Shown here: positions 61,799-64,000 of the stretch, piece after piece
Layout of the letters: every line of letters starts with the position of its first letter
Numbering within the stretch: position 1 is the first letter of the stretch
Assembly: GCF_000312365.2 (NCBI RefSeq)
Contig: NZ_HG003685.1
Coordinates: 288,502-352,501, forward strand
DNA: 64,000 bases
Source of the DNA: Anaerococcus provencensis
GTDB lineage: Bacteria > Bacillota > Clostridia > Tissierellales > Peptoniphilaceae
Reading direction: 5' to 3'
The notes under the pieces: generated by a model
What the model was told of the DNA's origin: nothing
Seen by the model: the letters and a program-made list of their open reading frames with translations, nothing else
Databases searched by the model: none
Program-made: the position numbers and the translations under genes

Positions 61799-63153
61799 AA
61801 GAGCTAAATTATGATGTTGTTGTCATTGGGGGTGGACCAGCAGGTGTATGTGCAGCAACAGCATCAGCACGAAATGGTGCAAAAACACTTTTAGTTGAGA
61901 GGTTTGGGTACCTCGGAGGAATGCTAACGAATGCTGGTACAGGACCTATGATGACATTCCACGCAGGTGATACACAAGTAGTTACAGGAATAGCGGATGA
62001 AATAATAGAAAAGTTAAAGTCTAGAAATCTTTCTCCAGGGCACATGGATGATTTTGTTGGGTACACATCAAGTGCTACGCCGTTTGATGCTGAAGGTATG
62101 AAAATAGCTATGGAGGAGATCGTAATAGATTCGGGTGCAGATATTCTGTACCATACTCAATGTATAGATTTATTTCATGAAAATGGGCATATTGAAAAAT
62201 TAAAGTTATTTTCTAAGTGTGGTGAATTTTTCGTTAAATCCAAGGTATTTATTGATGCTACTGCAGATGCTGATTTAGCAATAAGAACAGGGGTATCGGT
62301 TCTTTATGGAAGAAAAGAGGATCAGCTTGCTCAACCTATGACAATGAATGCGAAGGTATATAATGTTGATCGTGAAAGATTAAAGAAATTTCTACACGAA
62401 AATGTAGAAAAAACCTATGCTAAAAGTCACCAAGTTATAGATGGATCCTCAAGAATTGGTATTAATGCTGAATTAGATTCATTGAAATTTGCTATTAAGA
62501 ATAAAAAACTAAGTTTTAATAGAGAAGTTGTATTAGCCTTTGAGACAAATAACCCAGGCGAGTTCATTGTAAATATGTCTAGGGTATCAAAATTAAAAGC
62601 GACGGATCCGTTTGACTTAACAGAAGCCGAAATTATAGGTAGAAAACAGGTTCAAGAAGTATTGAGTTATTTAAGGGAAAATATCCCTGGATTTGAAAAA
62701 TGTATTTTAGCCTACACTGGCCCTAATATAGGAATAAGAGAATCCAATAAAATTTTTGGGTTATATACTTTAACTGATGAAGATTTGGTCAATAATGTCA
62801 TGTTTGATGATGCGATAGCTATGGGTGGGTACCCAATAGATATCCACTCACCAGAAGGTAAGGAAGAAACCTTGCATAAATTCTTAAAACCAGGAAGCTG
62901 GTATTCAATCCCATATAGGATACTTATTACTAATGAAAGTGATAATTTAATTGTTGTGGGTAGATGCGTAAGTGCAACTCATAAAGCTTTAGCAGCTATT
63001 AGAGTTACAGCCATTGTAAGTGCAATAGCGCAAGGTGGAGGTACAGCCGCAGCTATAGCGGCACTAAACGATATTGATGTTAAAAAAGTAAATATAGAAG
63101 AATTACAATTGAGGCTAAAAAAAGGCAATCAGTTTTTGAAAAATTACGAGTAA
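61795..63153 (+). CDS. FAD-dependent oxidoreductase (FAD_oxidored type)
   Basis: A 452-residue flavoprotein. [39 protein letters not shown] at residues 7-45 is the ADP-binding Rossmann motif with the E of the ribose site. [16 protein letters not shown] near 157 and [22 protein letters not shown] near 385 are the conserved second and third FAD blocks of the FAD_oxidored (PF12831-type) family. It lacks an Fe-S or quinone domain. Substrate is unknown. It is the last gene of the operon and overlaps the HEYFH gene. Confidence 0.85.
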   Translation: MKELNYDVVVIGGGPAGVCAATASARNGAKTLLVERFGYLGGMLTNAGTGPMMTFHAGDTQVVTGIADEIIEKLKSRNLSPGHMDDFVGYTSSATPFDAEGMKIAMEEIVIDSGADILYHTQCIDLFHENGHIEKLKLFSKCGEFFVKSKVFIDATADADLAIRTGVSVLYGRKEDQLAQPMTMNAKVYNVDRERLKKFLHENVEKTYAKSHQVIDGSSRIGINAELDSLKFAIKNKKLSFNREVVLAFETNNPGEFIVNMSRVSKLKATDPFDLTEAEIIGRKQVQEVLSYLRENIPGFEKCILAYTGPNIGIRESNKIFGLYTLTDEDLVNNVMFDDAIAMGGYPIDIHSPEGKEETLHKFLKPGSWYSIPYRILITNESDNLIVVGRCVSATHKALAAIRVTAIVSAIAQGGGTAAAIAALNDIDVKKVNIEELQLRLKKGNQFLKNYE

Positions 63154-63840
63154 TTTAAATAACGGTCTCCTAATTATCAAATTTTTACGTTAAATATCAC
63201 AAATAATAATGTTGAATCAAAAAAATTAGAAACTATATATTTTAAATAAAAATGGGGTTTGATAATACATTTATAGGTGTTTTATTAAACCTCATAAGTA
63301 TTTATTATTCTATATAAAATTAGTTTTTTGGCATACTCTATAAAACTTTAAAATTTTCCTTTTACAGATTTTTTTCTATTATATATTAAATTTCAATGTA
63401 TTAATTTATGTTTTTATAAGATTTCTTATATTTATGAATTTTATTTACCATACTATTTAACTTATTTTATAGACGTAAATAATATTTATCTGACCTATAT
63501 AAATATAAAATGCATTTTGATAAAGATAACAATATTTATTTCATAAAATCATTATTACTTCTAGTGATTCAATATTATTTCACAGATACAATATCTAATT
63601 GGAAAAATCAACAAATATAAAATGTTTATAAACAATATGTATATATGTTATTAATATTAAAAACATATGATTGAATAAAATAATTGAATCAACTTCTAGT
63701 GTTTTAAACCATTAAAAACTATGCATGAAAAAATATAAACTTTATATTGGCATTCTGATTAATGATTAATGTTAAATATCTTGTATTGCCATCTCTATTA
63801 GAATTAAAAATGTATTAAACCCAGGAACAAAAGAAAACTT
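63154..63840. other. AT-rich non-coding spacer
   Basis: No credible open reading frame or RNA gene is visible in about 690 bp of very AT-rich sequence. The only structure is an imperfect hairpin at 63254-63293 (GGGGTTTGATAA against TTATTAAACCTC), which could weakly end the operon, though no T-run follows. Confidence 0.5.
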
Positions 63841-63897
63841 TTTCATATATGATATGAAAATACTTTATTTTACTAAATTATTCGTATTTGCTACTAT
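63841..63897 (+). promoter_or_regulatory. perfect palindrome plus promoter before the last gene
   Basis: TTTCATAT-ATG-ATATGAAA (63841-63859) is a perfect inverted repeat. A promoter follows: TTTACT (63869-63874), 17-bp spacer, TACTAT (63892-63897), 18 bp before the start codon. The palindrome sits just upstream of the -35, the position of an activator or repressor site. Confidence 0.55.
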
Positions 63898-63915
63898 AAG
63901 GATAGGTGAAAGAGA

Positions 63916-64000
63916 ATGAATGATAGACAAAAGAAGATAATTGAATATTTGAAGAACAACACAGAAAACATTTCCACAAAAGATATATCAGAAAAGTTTG
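63916..64000 (+). CDS. HTH transcriptional regulator, N-terminal part (cut by window end)
   Basis: An ATG behind GGTGAAAGAG opens MNDRQKKIIEYLKNNTENIS..KDISEKF, the first helices of a winged HTH of the DeoR or BglG/PRD regulator type. Only 28 residues are visible. The frame continues beyond the window. Family choice cannot be settled from this fragment. Confidence 0.6.
   Translation, partial: MNDRQKKIIEYLKNNTENISTKDISEKF

Overview
The window comes from a low-GC, AT-rich anaerobic member of the Firmicutes. Gene content (SUF-type Fe-S assembly with SufU, HemZ, PepD, tagatose-pathway sugar use, clostridial-type small proteins) suits a Peptoniphilaceae-type anaerobic coccus such as Anaerococcus. 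That genus guess is inference; there is no rRNA or tRNA gene here to test it.

Layout. (1) 1-6.4 kb: the end of an ABC exporter, a nucleoside-hydrolase-like protein, an aromatic-acid-exporter-type membrane protein, a ClC chloride transporter and a second ABC exporter. (2) 6.5-9.8 kb: four tandem genes for secreted proteins that share a C-terminal helical module of about 55 residues. Two have (or had) a CAP/SCP-like domain. Two of the four genes are intact and two are decayed. A 174-bp fold-back element closes this stretch. (3) 10-18.5 kb: housekeeping and small regulatory genes: ECF S component, PPC-domain and CpXC proteins, a LytTR regulator with its membrane partner and a paired direct repeat, HemZ, a C39-like peptidase, a glycosyltransferase, PepD and HPr. 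(4) 18.6-23.7 kb: sufCBDSU plus a small membrane protein. (5) 23.7-25.3 kb: a palindromic repeat element, then a minus-strand operon folA / prolyl-tRNA editing domain / glutaredoxin-like.

(6) 25.4-42.5 kb is a sugar-salvage island. It holds an mglBAC-type transporter, a cytoplasmic GH29 fucosidase and a BadF-type sugar kinase, followed by lacAB-lacFEG-lacR-(Gfo/Idh)-agaS-nagA-lacCD. Lactose enters by the PTS and is split by phospho-beta-galactosidase. Galactose-6-P and, probably, amino-sugar phosphates (via NagA and AgaS) converge on tagatose-6-P, which LacC and LacD convert to triose phosphates. (7) 42.5-55 kb is a xylose island: a divergent ROK repressor with a palindromic operator just downstream of a good promoter, then patB, nhaC, a ChvE/XylF-GguA/XylG-GguB/XylH transporter, xylA, xylB, galM and transaldolase. 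The binding-protein gene carries an in-frame stop at codon 5, and a small insertion element lies between xylA and xylB.

(8) 55-56 kb is gene-poor and holds a decayed IS256-family transposase. (9) 56-63.2 kb is the least understood part: a tight six-gene operon with its own promoter and perfect palindromic operator. It encodes an atypical ROK-like repressor, a TIM-barrel-like protein, a transporter, a HyuA-type hydantoinase/oxoprolinase without HyuB, a small HEYFH protein and an FAD-dependent oxidoreductase. This is my best candidate for an undescribed catabolic pathway. (10) 63.2-64 kb is AT-rich spacer leading to the start of another HTH regulator that runs off the window.
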